64,000 nucleotides of DNA from JAGOUN01 sp040389005 (lineage in GTDB: Bacteria > Pseudomonadota > Gammaproteobacteria > JAGOUN01): NCBI GenBank assembly GCA_040389005.1, contig JAZKAS010000017.1, positions 1-64,000 on the forward strand, read 5' to 3'. A program made the translations under genes and the position numbers. A model generated the notes under the pieces. That model searched no databases. It was not told the origin of the DNA and saw only the letters and a program-made list of their open reading frames with translations. Positions 1 to 8,612 of this stretch are shown one piece after another (the stretch's first letter is position 1; every line of letters begins with the position of its first letter).

Positions 1-1
1 T

Positions 2-1984
2 TATTTTCCTCAGCTGGGCGAAGATTTATTTCATGGATTTATTGGTGTTCCCATTGTTCATCAGCGTCAATTATTGGGTGTGTTAATTGCGCAACGCGAA
101 GTGGCGGAACGCTTTTCAGAAATGGAAGAATCATTTTTGGTGACGCTTTCTTTGCATTGTGCTCAAGAAATTGCGCGCGCAGAAATGTTGGGTGCAATTA
201 CACAGCTTTCGCATGCTTCTATCCAGCAGCAAGAGATAATGTTGAATGGAAATCCTGGTTCACCCGGAGTAGGTTTGGGAATGGGGTTTGTTGTTTTCCC
301 CAAAGCAGATTTAAATGTTGTGCCTGATAAGATGGTTGACGATATAACGAACGAGATTGAAGCATTTCGTGTTGCTGTACAAACTATCCGTGAAGAAATT
401 TCAGATCTTAGCGCACGACTAGAATCTAATTTGGCACCTGAAGATCAAGCGTTATTTGACGCTTATTTGCTAATGCTTGATGACAATAGTTTAGGGTTTG
501 AAGTTGAGCAAGAAATTCGTCGCGGCAATTGGGCGCAAGGCGCATTGCGTAAAGTGATCAAATCACATATTCGACAATTTGAAAGCATGGACGATCCTTA
601 TTTGCGCGATCGTGCAGAAGATGTTCGCGATCTTGGGCAACGTGTTTTGGCGGCTTTGCAAAAAAGAGAAAAACAAGCAGCGATTGATTATCCAACAAAA
701 CTAATTTTAGTGGGCGATGAAATTACCGCAGCAGATTTAACTGAAATTCCGGTGGCTAATTTAAAAGGGATTGTGTCACGCTCAGGTTCGAGCAACGCGC
801 ATATTGCTATTCTAGCAAGATCATTGGGTGTGCCGGCGATTATGGGTGTTAGCGGATTAAATCCTAGCCAATTTGAAAATAAAAATATTGTTGTAGATGG
901 ATATTATGGCCATGTTTATTTAGAACCTTCTGATATTATTGTGCGAGAATTTAATCGTCTTTTGCAAGAAGAGTATCAACTTAATGAAGAATTAAAAAGT
1001 CTTCGCGCATTGCCTGCACAAACGACGGATGGCCATAATGTCGCGATGTTGGTGAATACCGGGTTATCTTCTGATTTAGGATTATCGTTGAGTGTTGGAG
1101 CGGATGGAGTCGGCTTGTATCGCACTGAAATTCCATTTTTAGCACGAGAACTATTTCCTTCTTCTGAAGAGCAGAAAATTATTTATCGGCAATTGTTAAA
1201 TGCATTTTCGCCTCGATCAGTGACGATGAGAACGCTTGATGTCGGTGGCGATAAAACCCCCGAATATTTGCGCGTACAAGAAGAAAATCCATTTTTAGGT
1301 TGGCGTGGTATTCGTATTTCACTGGATCATCCTGAGCTTTTTTTAATGCAAATACGCGCGATGCTTCGGGCAAATGTGGGCTTAGATAATTTAAAAATTA
1401 TGTTGCCGATGATTAGTGAAGTAAAAGAAGTCGATGATGCTATTGAATTAATTAATCTTGCTTATCAAGGTTTGTTGAGCGAAGGTTTAAATGTAAAAAT
1501 GCCAGAAATTGGCGTGATGATTGAAGTGCCCTCTGCGGTTTATCAAACGTATGCGATTGCAAAAAAAGTAGATTTTATTTCTATAGGCAGTAATGATTTA
1601 ACGCAATATTTATTGGCTGTGGATAGAAACAACGCGCGCGTTGCGAATTTATATGACAGTTTTCATCCGGCAGTATTAATAGCGCTTACTCATATTGTCA
1701 ACGAAGCACATCGCGCCGGCATTCCCGTTTCCATTTGCGGTGAAATGGCGGGCGATCCTCTCGCGGTATTATTATTATTGGGGATTGGATTTGATGCCTT
1801 AAGTATGAGTGCTTCACGATTATTAAGAATCAAATGGGTTATTCGACACTTTTCATTTGAGAAAGCCAAAAAACTTGTTGCAGAAGTATTGCAAATGGAA
1901 GATGCGGCCATGATTAAAGCTCGCCTTGAGGCTGAGCTTGAGTCGGTGGGATTGGGAAGTTTGATTCACGCAGGGCGAAATTAA
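2..1984 (+). CDS. ptsP: Phosphoenolpyruvate-protein phosphotransferase PtsP (EI-Ntr), 5' truncated by window edge
   Basis: First enzyme of the nitrogen-type PTS: takes phosphate from PEP and passes it to NPr. The frame is open from base 2, upstream of the first possible start (TTG at 74), so the gene begins outside the window. Visible in order: the end of a GAF domain (GFIGVPIV...LLGVLIAQREVAERF), the PEP-utiliser N-terminal domain, the swivelling phospho-His domain with SGSSNAHIAILARSLGVPA (the His codon 800-802 is the expected phosphoacceptor), and the TIM-barrel PEP-binding domain with GADGVGLYRTE, MRTLDVGGDK and FISIGSNDLTQY. The GAF domain separates it from ordinary EI (PtsI). The C-terminus looks complete. 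The missing part is most of the GAF domain. Confidence 0.93.
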   Translation, partial: YFPQLGEDLFHGFIGVPIVHQRQLLGVLIAQREVAERFSEMEESFLVTLSLHCAQEIARAEMLGAITQLSHASIQQQEIMLNGNPGSPGVGLGMGFVVFPKADLNVVPDKMVDDITNEIEAFRVAVQTIREEISDLSARLESNLAPEDQALFDAYLLMLDDNSLGFEVEQEIRRGNWAQGALRKVIKSHIRQFESMDDPYLRDRAEDVRDLGQRVLAALQKREKQAAIDYPTKLILVGDEITAADLTEIPVANLKGIVSRSGSSNAHIAILARSLGVPAIMGVSGLNPSQFENKNIVVDGYYGHVYLEPSDIIVREFNRLLQEEYQLNEELKSLRALPAQTTDGHNVAMLVNTGLSSDLGLSLSVGADGVGLYRTEIPFLARELFPSSEEQKIIYRQLLNAFSPRSVTMRTLDVGGDKTPEYLRVQEENPFLGWRGIRISLDHPELFLMQIRAMLRANVGLDNLKIMLPMISEVKEVDDAIELINLAYQGLLSEGLNVKMPEIGVMIEVPSAVYQTYAIAKKVDFISIGSNDLTQYLLAVDRNNARVANLYDSFHPAVLIALTHIVNEAHRAGIPVSICGEMAGDPLAVLLLLGIGFDALSMSASRLLRIKWVIRHFSFEKAKKLVAEVLQMEDAAMIKARLEAELESVGLGSLIHAGRN

Positions 1985-2012
1985 TTTTTCTATTAAGCAA
2001 AAAGGTAAAGTA

Positions 2013-2297
2013 ATGTTTGTTATTCAATTACATTATAAAGTTGCCATCGAAACAGTAGATCAGTACCTCATTGAGCATCGAAATTTTTTGGATGAAGGTT
2101 ATCAGAAAAATTATTTTATTGCCTCTGGCCCTAAAAATCCAAGAACCGGCGGCATTATTCTTTCGCAATTAAAAGATCGCACACAAATAGAAAAAATTTT
2201 GAGTGAAGATCCTTTTTCTATTCATGGTGTTGCGGATTATGACATCATGGAATTTACGCCGGTGAAGTTTCATGCTGATTTTGTATCATTTGTTTGA
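2013..2297 (+). CDS. YciI-like (YCII family) protein
   Basis: A 94-residue protein resembling the YciI family, small ferredoxin-fold proteins of uncertain enzymatic role. Family signs are the N-terminal MFVIQLHYK strand, the central GPKNPRTGGIIL segment (equivalent to the usual 'sGp...GG.ii') and DPFSIHGVADYDIMEF, where D and the following His correspond to conserved pocket positions. It starts 28 bases after ptsP with an AAAGGTAAAG ribosome-binding region and may be co-transcribed with it. Its last 28 bases overlap the 3' end of the convergent Sel1-repeat gene. Confidence 0.8.
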   Translation: MFVIQLHYKVAIETVDQYLIEHRNFLDEGYQKNYFIASGPKNPRTGGIILSQLKDRTQIEKILSEDPFSIHGVADYDIMEFTPVKFHADFVSFV

Positions 2298-3832
2298 GTG
2301 GTATAAACCTCCGATCCCACTTTCGCTGGTGTAATTTTTTTAAAATACTCCTGTGACAACGCCTGTGCTTTATTGAGTTCCTCTGGCGACATCGTCGCTT
2401 CAAGTAGCGCGCGTGCGCTGAGCGCTGTGCTACGAATATCGGGTTCGCTGCTGCTGGCAGCAATATTTAACCATGCGTAAGATTCCGTTTTACTAAAAGC
2501 CACCGCTTTGCCTTGTGTGTATAACATTGCAAGTTGTAATTGCGCATTCGCAATTCCATTGTAAGCTGCGAGTTGATAATAATTAAATGCTTCCGATAAA
2601 TTTTGCGGTGCGCCTAATCCATTTTGATACATATAACCCATCATATATTCTGCGCTGGGTATTTTTTGATTCGCAGCGAGTAAATAATATTTGAGCGCTT
2701 CAGAATTGTTTACAGCAGCGCCAATGCCGTTATGATATAAATAGCCTGTCATATTTTGCGCGTCTGCATTTCCAGCATTTGCTGCTTGAACAAATAAAGC
2801 GAGTGCTTTTGCGGGATCTTTTGTGGTACTCGTACCGTTAAGATAAATTTGCCCTAATAATGTTTGTGCTTCTGCGTTATTACCTTTTGCAGCAATACTT
2901 AAATATTGAATCGCAAGTGGAATATTAGCTGGAATTTTTTCTGGAAAGTCTTGCCCATAAAGGTAAATTTGCGCGAGTTTAAATGCGGCATCGGCATTGT
3001 TTTTATCGGCTGCGCTAGTGAGAAGATCAGCGGCGCGTGTGTAACTTTTTGTAACGCCGTGGCCATGATAAAAGAGTAGTCCTAAATAATATTTGGCGTC
3101 TTCAATTTTTGCATCGGTTGCCACAGTCAGCCAATGTGCAGCAGCATAATCATTTTTATCAACATTTTTTCCTTCAAAATAAAGCTTGCCAAGTTCGTAA
3201 GCGGCGGCGGCATTATTTTGTTGTGCGGATGCTAGTAACCAATCGCTCGCGTGATTGGTGTTGCTGCCTTGTAATTCAGGTTGGCTCAGTAAAATCATAC
3301 CGGCGTAGTATTGCGCTTTAGCATTACCTTGCGTTGCCGCGGGTAATAGATCGGCATAAGCAGTTTTATAATCTTGAGCAATCCCTTCTCCGAGATAAAG
3401 TGCTTCTCCGAGTGCAAATACTGCATCTGGTTGCTTTTGTGCAGCGGCTTTTTGATACCAGGCGACAGCAGCGCGTGAATCACGAATGACGCCAGTACCT
3501 GTTGCATACATTTGACCGAGCCAATATTGTGCGTTGGCATCATTGGCTTGTGCGGCGAGGGTTAAATCATCAAGCGCATTTTTAAGATTTTTCTGCGTGC
3601 CTTGTCCATTCAAAAACATATATCCCAGCATAAATTTAGCGTGCGGATATGTTTTAGCAAGCAATTGATAATTGCTGAAAGCTTGTGTGTAATTTTTTTG
3701 TTGATAAGCCTGGTCGGCTTGGCTCAAAAGTTGTTGGTTAGCCTGTTGTTCCAAGCTGATCGATGTATTGGATTGTGCATACGCCGTTAAGGCAATACTT
3801 AAACAACCGAGTGCGACTAGTTTTTTCATCAT
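2270..3832 (-). CDS. Exported Sel1-like repeat (TPR-type) protein
   Basis: 520 residues. The N-terminus is a typical Sec signal peptide (MMKK..ALGCLSIALTAYAQ, cleavage probably near residue 20). The rest is an array of about eleven Sel1-like repeats of 33-38 residues, each with the pattern A.a.y.LG.mY.nG.Gv..d...A..yy..AA. Such alpha-solenoids mediate protein-protein contacts. In Legionella and Coxiella, Sel1 proteins (LpnE, EnhC) act in host interaction, but that role is only an analogy here. The C-terminal tail after the last repeat is about 60 residues and not repetitive. The gene has its own short upstream region and converges on, and overlaps, the YciI-like gene. Confidence 0.88.
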   Translation of the reverse strand: MMKKLVALGCLSIALTAYAQSNTSISLEQQANQQLLSQADQAYQQKNYTQAFSNYQLLAKTYPHAKFMLGYMFLNGQGTQKNLKNALDDLTLAAQANDANAQYWLGQMYATGTGVIRDSRAAVAWYQKAAAQKQPDAVFALGEALYLGEGIAQDYKTAYADLLPAATQGNAKAQYYAGMILLSQPELQGSNTNHASDWLLASAQQNNAAAAYELGKLYFEGKNVDKNDYAAAHWLTVATDAKIEDAKYYLGLLFYHGHGVTKSYTRAADLLTSAADKNNADAAFKLAQIYLYGQDFPEKIPANIPLAIQYLSIAAKGNNAEAQTLLGQIYLNGTSTTKDPAKALALFVQAANAGNADAQNMTGYLYHNGIGAAVNNSEALKYYLLAANQKIPSAEYMMGYMYQNGLGAPQNLSEAFNYYQLAAYNGIANAQLQLAMLYTQGKAVAFSKTESYAWLNIAASSSEPDIRSTALSARALLEATMSPEELNKAQALSQEYFKKITPAKVGSEVYTTQTNDTKSA

Positions 3833-3882
3833 GTTTCTTGCTTAAGATTTGATTTCTATCTGACCCTAAGTATGGCATATTT

Positions 3883-4710
3883 ATGAGAAATCAACAGCCT
3901 GGTGTTGTTATGTCGCTTTCTATTCTTTTCTTTCTCTTGCTGACGGGCGTGCTTGCGGGCGTTTTATCAGGTTTATTGGGGCTGGGTGGCGGTATTGTAG
4001 TTGTGCCGATTCTGGCCTATTTATTTCAACATGGATTGAAGGAAATAGTTCCGAATGCGTTAGTTATGCATATGGCGGTTGCTACCTCCTTAGTTTCTAT
4101 TTTGCTCGTTTCTTTAACATCGGCGTATGCGCATCAACGTAAAGGTTCGGTGCGATGGGATATTTGGCAGCGTTGGGTCGTGGGTTTGATGGTCGGCTCG
4201 CTGATCGGCTCTTATTGTATGACTATTTTGAATGTCGTCTGGCTACGTAATTTGTTTGCAGTTTTTCTTTTGTTAGTCGTGTTGAAGTTATTAATTGAGC
4301 ATCGACTACCTAAAATACAGTTGCCGATGAAAACACCTTTTCTATTTTGCATTGGTCTTTTAATGGGCGCCTTCTCGGGCACTTTAGGTGTTGGCGGTGG
4401 GATTTTAATGATGCCTGTGTTGTTGGGGTTGGGTTGTACGATGTCAGAATCAGCAGCCACGTCGTCAGCAAGTATGGTGCCTTTGTCTTTGATCGCAACG
4501 GTCAGCTTTATCGTATTGGGGGATGCGCAGCAAATTCATGTCGCGTGGTCGATCGGTTATATTTTTTGGCCTGCGGTGGTGATTATTGGATTTTCTGGCC
4601 TTATTTTTGCGCCGTTAGGGGCTAAATTATCGTATCTTTTGCCAGCTATATGGACCAAGCGTATTTTGGCGTTATTGTTATGCATCGTTTCTCTACAGAT
4701 GTTGAGGTGA
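3883..4710 (+). CDS. TauE/SafE family membrane permease
   Basis: 275 residues, strongly hydrophobic, with about eight membrane segments. Two internally related halves carry the family's glycine-rich signature: GLGGGIVVVPIL near residue 35 and GVGGGILMMPVL near residue 170. These inner-membrane permeases export or import small anions such as sulfite or sulfoacetate; the substrate here cannot be read from sequence. A second in-frame ATG at 3910 (MSLSILFF) would remove nine polar residues and is an equally possible start, since neither has a strong ribosome-binding site. It ends 9 bases before lgt, so the two are probably co-transcribed. Confidence 0.85.
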   Translation: MRNQQPGVVMSLSILFFLLLTGVLAGVLSGLLGLGGGIVVVPILAYLFQHGLKEIVPNALVMHMAVATSLVSILLVSLTSAYAHQRKGSVRWDIWQRWVVGLMVGSLIGSYCMTILNVVWLRNLFAVFLLLVVLKLLIEHRLPKIQLPMKTPFLFCIGLLMGAFSGTLGVGGGILMMPVLLGLGCTMSESAATSSASMVPLSLIATVSFIVLGDAQQIHVAWSIGYIFWPAVVIIGFSGLIFAPLGAKLSYLLPAIWTKRILALLLCIVSLQMLR

Positions 4711-4719
4711 TATTTTCTT

Positions 4720-5622
4720 ATGACTCTATCTTATCCTGCCATTAATCCCGTTGCTTTTTCTTTAGGTCCGATATCGGTACATTGGTATGGTGTCATGTAT
4801 TTAATCGGATTTGTTTCTGCTTGGTTATTGTTGAATTGGCGAGTTAAATCTTTCAGTCGTTACTACGCAGAAGCTAGCTCTCTCGGTTCGAGCATCCATC
4901 CTCCCGTGGGACCCCGGCTCATCACCGCGAGACTAGCTTCTGCTTCTCGTAACGGCTGGACCGTAGAAAATGTCAGCGATATTATTTTTTATGGTGCGCT
5001 CGGTGTAATTATCGGCGGGCGAGTTGGATATATTTTATTTTATAATTTTGCAGAATTTATTCATTCACCCTTAATGATTTTTAAAATCTGGCAAGGCGGC
5101 ATGTCATTTCACGGTGGATTGATTGGCGTAATTTTGATGATGTGGTTTTATTCAAGAAAAATTCACAGACATATTGCAGATTTAACCGATTTTATTGCGC
5201 CGGTGGTGCCGATTGGTTTGGGCGCAGGAAGAATTGGTAATTTTATCAATGGTGAGCTTTGGGGTAGAATAACCGATATGCCGTGGGGGATGATTTATCC
5301 GCAAGGTGGTCCATTGCCGCGCCATCCTTCTGAGTTATATGAATTTTTATTAGAAGGCGTTTTGTTTTTTATTATTTTGTGGTGGTTTTCATCTAAGCCG
5401 CGCCCGCGATATGCGGTGTCTGGATTGTTTTTATTGTGTTATGGCGGCTTTCGATTTTTTGTCGAATTTTTCCGTGAACCCGATGCGCAACTGGGTTATC
5501 TTTTTGGGGGTTGGCTCACGATGGGACAACTGCTTTGTGCGCCGATGATTGTGATTGGTGCCGGGATGATCGCTTATGCATATAGTCGGTTTAATGTGAC
5601 CATGCTTGAGAGAAATAGATAA
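4720..5622 (+). CDS. lgt: Prolipoprotein diacylglyceryl transferase Lgt, with an in-frame inserted segment
   Basis: Transfers diacylglycerol from phosphatidylglycerol to the lipobox cysteine of prolipoproteins in the inner membrane. Recognised from VHWYGVMYLIGF, GGRVGYILFY, GGMSFHGGLIG (with the His of the active region), the family signature GLGAGRIGNFINGELWG, and LPRHPSELYE. Between the first membrane helix and the conserved NGWT segment there are about 32 residues (SRYYAEASS...ARLASAS) that I do not find in Lgt proteins I know. The DNA encoding them, 4858-4954, is palindromic. Taking it out would restore RNGWT directly after the first helix. The insert lies in a loop, so the enzyme is probably still active; all later motifs are intact. 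Confidence 0.95.
   Translation: MTLSYPAINPVAFSLGPISVHWYGVMYLIGFVSAWLLLNWRVKSFSRYYAEASSLGSSIHPPVGPRLITARLASASRNGWTVENVSDIIFYGALGVIIGGRVGYILFYNFAEFIHSPLMIFKIWQGGMSFHGGLIGVILMMWFYSRKIHRHIADLTDFIAPVVPIGLGAGRIGNFINGELWGRITDMPWGMIYPQGGPLPRHPSELYEFLLEGVLFFIILWWFSSKPRPRYAVSGLFLLCYGGFRFFVEFFREPDAQLGYLFGGWLTMGQLLCAPMIVIGAGMIAYAYSRFNVTMLERNR
4858..4954. repeat. Palindromic element inserted in frame within lgt
   Basis: About 97 bases bounded by CGTTAC and GTAACG. The inner arms are GCAGAAGCTAG (near 4867) and its reverse complement CTAGCTTCTGC (near 4933), followed by TCTC/GAGA, so the whole segment can fold into a long hairpin with a GC-rich centre (CCTCCCGTGGGACCCCGG). Its translation is the extra segment of Lgt. 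The length (97, which with duplicated flanks keeps the frame) and the position in a loop resemble the Rickettsia palindromic elements known to insert into genes. Confidence 0.7.
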
Positions 5623-5632
5623 TAGTTATGTT

Positions 5633-5659
5633 TTCCTGTTATGTGATTGAGAACAGGAA
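5633..5659 (+). terminator. Possible terminator hairpin after lgt
   Basis: Inverted repeat TTCCTGTT ... AACAGGAA (8 bp stem, 11-base loop) just after the lgt stop codon. The T-run that follows is weak (GTGTTTTGTG about 8 bases later), so termination efficiency is uncertain. The rest of 5660-5755 shows nothing else clear apart from a small inverted repeat TTTAC/GTAAA at 5721-5734, upstream of the ATPase gene. Confidence 0.4.
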
Positions 5660-5755
5660 GAGGGTGTTTTGTGTGATAAAAGGTCGGGTGGCGGTTTAGA
5701 ATATTTGGCCATTTTTCTCCTTTACACCAGTAAAATTCGGGGGTAAAATCCGAAA

Positions 5756-6994
5756 ATGATTGGTAGAAATATTGAAAAACACTGTCGCTACTTGCTAAAA
5801 CACTTTCCGGCCATTGTTATTCTTGGGCCGCGACAGGTGGGAAAGACTATGCTTGCGACCCAGCTTGGTCAAAATTGGACATACTTTGATCTTGAAAATC
5901 CAGAAAATTACGAACGAATTGCCACAGATCCAGCGCTGTTTTTTAAGCAATATACTGACCAAGTGATCATCGATGAGGCTCAGTTTATCCCCGCGGTATT
6001 TAATGCGCTACGAGGCGTTATTGATGCGAATCGTCAAAAAATGGGGCGCTTTATTTTAACAGGCTCCAGCAGTCCCGAGCTTTTAAAGCAAACATCTGAA
6101 TCTTTAGCCGGACGCGTTGCCATTGTCGAGTTGGGAACATTGAAGGCGAATGAGTTTTATGAAATGCCATTAAGTCCACTTTATGCATTATTTGAAAGTA
6201 AAATAAATAAAGAATCGGTGGATGTATTAAAGAAAAAAAGCACGCAACCCTTGCAAAATATTCAAATGGTGCATCATTGGTTGCAGGGAGGATATCCTGA
6301 ACCCATTTTGGCAAAAGATAAAAAATTTTATCATCAATGGATGGATGCGTATCGCAATAGTTATGTGAATCGTGATATTGGCAGGCTGTTTCCTAGGTTA
6401 AACAAAATTGCGTATCAACGCTTTTTAACGACCTTAAGCCAGTTATCAGGCACCATTATCAACAAAAGCCAATTAGCACGAAATATTGAAATTGATGAAA
6501 AAACGGTGCGTGAATACCTGACAATTGCAGAAGGCACTTTTTTGTGGCGCATGCTTTATAGTTATGAAAATAATGTCACAAAATCTATCGTCAAAATGCC
6601 AAAAGGATATATTCGTGATAGTGGATTATTAAATTATCTTTTGCGCATTCATGATTTAGATGATTTATATCAACACCCACAAGTTGGAAATCTTTTTGAA
6701 GCTTTTGTAATCGATGAAATCATCAAAGGACTTAATGCACAAGGTATCGTTAATTATCAAGCAAATTATTATCGCACTCGAAATGATGCTGAAGTAGACT
6801 TGGTTCTAGAAGGATTCTTTGGCGTCGTGCCCATTGAAATTAAATATGGCACGACGGTGCGCATGAATCAGCTGGTTTCTATGAAAAATTTCATTAAAGA
6901 ACATAATCTTCCATTGGGGGTGGTGATTAATCAAGCAGATCGTTTTGAGTGGATCACAGATAATATTATTCAAATCCCGGTAGGTTGGTTGTAA
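5756..6994 (+). CDS. AAA_14 / DUF4143 family ATPase
   Basis: 412 residues. N-terminal P-loop ATPase with Walker A GPRQVGKT (residues about 24-31), Walker B VIIDEAQ (about 70-76) and sensor-1 RFILTGSSS. The C-terminal half is the DUF4143 domain, with a winged-helix-like segment (NKSQLARNIEIDEKTVREYL) and a nuclease-like stretch (EAFVIDEIIKGL ... RNDAEVDLVLEG ... PIEIKYG) like the PD-(D/E)xK pattern common in this family. The family is widespread in bacteria and archaea, scattered by horizontal transfer, and of unknown function. It stands alone between lgt and thyA. A second, more distant member is at 14131-15336. Confidence 0.88.
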   Translation: MIGRNIEKHCRYLLKHFPAIVILGPRQVGKTMLATQLGQNWTYFDLENPENYERIATDPALFFKQYTDQVIIDEAQFIPAVFNALRGVIDANRQKMGRFILTGSSSPELLKQTSESLAGRVAIVELGTLKANEFYEMPLSPLYALFESKINKESVDVLKKKSTQPLQNIQMVHHWLQGGYPEPILAKDKKFYHQWMDAYRNSYVNRDIGRLFPRLNKIAYQRFLTTLSQLSGTIINKSQLARNIEIDEKTVREYLTIAEGTFLWRMLYSYENNVTKSIVKMPKGYIRDSGLLNYLLRIHDLDDLYQHPQVGNLFEAFVIDEIIKGLNAQGIVNYQANYYRTRNDAEVDLVLEGFFGVVPIEIKYGTTVRMNQLVSMKNFIKEHNLPLGVVINQADRFEWITDNIIQIPVGWL

Positions 6995-7012
6995 TAAAAA
7001 AAAGGTGGAAAA

Positions 7013-7807
7013 ATGAAACAATATCTCGAATTTCTTCAACATATTTTAAAAAACGGCGAACAAAAAAATGATCGCACAGGAACCGGTATTATTAGCACGT
7101 TCGCTTATCAAATGCGTTTTGATTTATCGCAAGGGTTTCCATTAGTCACCACAAAAAAATGTCATCTGCGTTCAATCATTCATGAATTATTATGGTTTTT
7201 GAATGGCGATACGAATATAAAGTATTTGAAAGAAAATAATGTGCGTATTTGGGATGAATGGGCGGATGAAAATGGCAATCTTGGTCCGGTGTATGGAAAA
7301 CAATGGCGCGCGTGGCAAACACATGATGGAAAAATCATCGATCAAATTTCTGAAGTTGTTCAACAAATTAAAACCAACCCTGATTCACGTCGATTGATTG
7401 TCAATGCGTGGAATGTTGGTGAGTTATCAAAAATGGCACTGCCACCGTGTCATATGATGTTTCAATTTTATGTTTGTAATAATAAATTGTCGTGCATGTT
7501 GTATCAACGTTCTGCCGATGCGTTTTTGGGCGTGCCGTTTAATATTGCGAGTTATGCATTATTAACGCATATGATCGCGCAACAATGTGATTTAGAAGTC
7601 GGTGAATTTATTTGGACCGGCGGTGATTGTCATATTTATAAAAATCATTTAGAACAAGTAAATTTGCAATTAACACGTGACCCACTGCCTTTGCCACAAT
7701 TGCTTATTAAACGAAAACCAGAGTCTTTATTTGATTATAAGTTTGAAGATTTTGAAGTGCAGAATTATCAAAGTCATGCGGCCATCAAAGGTGAGGTGGC
7801 AGTATGA
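7013..7807 (+). CDS. thyA: Thymidylate synthase ThyA
   Basis: Makes dTMP from dUMP using methylene-tetrahydrofolate. The length of 264 residues is the same as the E. coli enzyme. Signature segments: QNDRTGTG-like start (QKNDRTGTGIIS), VTTKKCHLRSIIHELLWFLNGDTN, WDEWADENGNLGPVYGKQWR, the catalytic cysteine in MALPPCHMMFQFYV, QRSADAFLGVPFNIASYALL, and the nucleotide-binding GGDCHIYKNHLEQV. Starts 18 bases after the ATPase with ribosome-binding site AAAGGTGG, so it may be read from the same transcript. Its stop overlaps the start of the next gene (ATGA). Confidence 0.97.
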   Translation: MKQYLEFLQHILKNGEQKNDRTGTGIISTFAYQMRFDLSQGFPLVTTKKCHLRSIIHELLWFLNGDTNIKYLKENNVRIWDEWADENGNLGPVYGKQWRAWQTHDGKIIDQISEVVQQIKTNPDSRRLIVNAWNVGELSKMALPPCHMMFQFYVCNNKLSCMLYQRSADAFLGVPFNIASYALLTHMIAQQCDLEVGEFIWTGGDCHIYKNHLEQVNLQLTRDPLPLPQLLIKRKPESLFDYKFEDFEVQNYQSHAAIKGEVAV

Positions 7808-8247
7808 AATTTTTTTTAATGCTGATGTCTTTTTTATTTGCCACAACTGTTTACGCTGATATCACGCAACAATCCGGAAAAATATTGATTCAAAACGTTT
7901 CTGCGCCAGAACTTGATGTTTTTTGTAATCAAAAAGATTCAGCATTGATATTGGATCGTGTTGATTTCAACAACCCGGGTGTGCAAGCTGGTTGGGCGTC
8001 TACTTTGCCGCCGCATATGTGTTCGATTTTTTTTACTGATAAAAGCCCATTTACATTTGCTTGTAGCGAAGAGTCATCGGGTGGCTTTAAGCAGGTTGAT
8101 TGTCAACCGCATTTATTGGTCGGGCCATTGACGTGGAGTGGGAAAATGCTGTCAAACCAAACAGTCTCTGGAAGTTATTGGGTGGCAGAAGCTATTTCGG
8201 TCGATGACGTTCCATTGGTGGTGCGTCATCGAGGCTTTGATCTTTAG
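7804..8247 (+). CDS. Small exported protein of unknown function
   Basis: 147 residues with a clear N-terminal signal peptide (MKFFLMLMSFLFATTVYA), then a mature part of about 128 residues containing four cysteines (in VFCNQ, HMCSI, FACSE, VDCQP) that could form two disulfides in the periplasm. I recognise no family. It is translationally coupled to thyA through an ATGA overlap, in the place where folA is often found in other gammaproteobacteria, but it shows no dihydrofolate reductase motifs. Confidence 0.75.
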   Translation: MKFFLMLMSFLFATTVYADITQQSGKILIQNVSAPELDVFCNQKDSALILDRVDFNNPGVQAGWASTLPPHMCSIFFTDKSPFTFACSEESSGGFKQVDCQPHLLVGPLTWSGKMLSNQTVSGSYWVAEAISVDDVPLVVRHRGFDL

Positions 8248-8250
8248 TTG

Positions 8251-8469
8251 TTATTCACATTCTTCGTGATAAATCGTCCGATAATCAATATTTTGCGAAT
8301 CAGACACCGCCGACGGGTTATTGTTGTTCGAACCGACCTGTGCCATTTTAGCGCGAATCGCGGCGCATTTAGATTCTTGCGTAGGTTGTGTGTCTTGTGG
8401 GCTAGGCAAGCTGCCGCAGCCTGCTAATAGTAAGGCGATTACAGGAAGAAGGAGTAATTTTTTACACAT
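8251..8469 (-). CDS. Small lipoprotein
   Basis: 72 residues. The N-terminus MCKKLLLLPVIALLLAGCGS is a lipoprotein signal peptide with lipobox LAGC. The mature part is short, polar and Gln/Asn-rich, with one further cysteine pair position (SKCAA, EECE). Function unknown. It converges with the exported-protein gene upstream, with only 3 bases between the two stops. Confidence 0.7.
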   Translation of the reverse strand: MCKKLLLLPVIALLLAGCGSLPSPQDTQPTQESKCAAIRAKMAQVGSNNNNPSAVSDSQNIDYRTIYHEECE

Positions 8470-8549
8470 CGCAAATACCTTGCTTAATAGAGATAGTTAA
8501 GTATATGGCGTGTTATGGCGAACAACAATGCTTATCTTTAGGATAAATC

Positions 8550-8558
8550 TGCTATAAT
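8550..8558 (+). promoter_or_regulatory. Predicted extended -10 promoter for rnr-rlmB
   Basis: The sequence TGCTATAAT contains a perfect -10 hexamer (TATAAT, 8553-8558) preceded by the TGn extension. No good -35 is visible at the usual distance, which extended -10 promoters tolerate. It lies 55 bases before the rnr start codon. The intergenic region 8470-8612 holds nothing else clear. Confidence 0.55.
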
Positions 8559-8612
8559 AAATGAAACCATAATATGGATTGTGGTTAAATTATACTCAAA
8601 AGATGAGATTGC

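Noticed and set aside
7804..8247. folA (dihydrofolate reductase), expected after thyA
   Set aside because: The protein has a signal peptide and no DHFR motifs.
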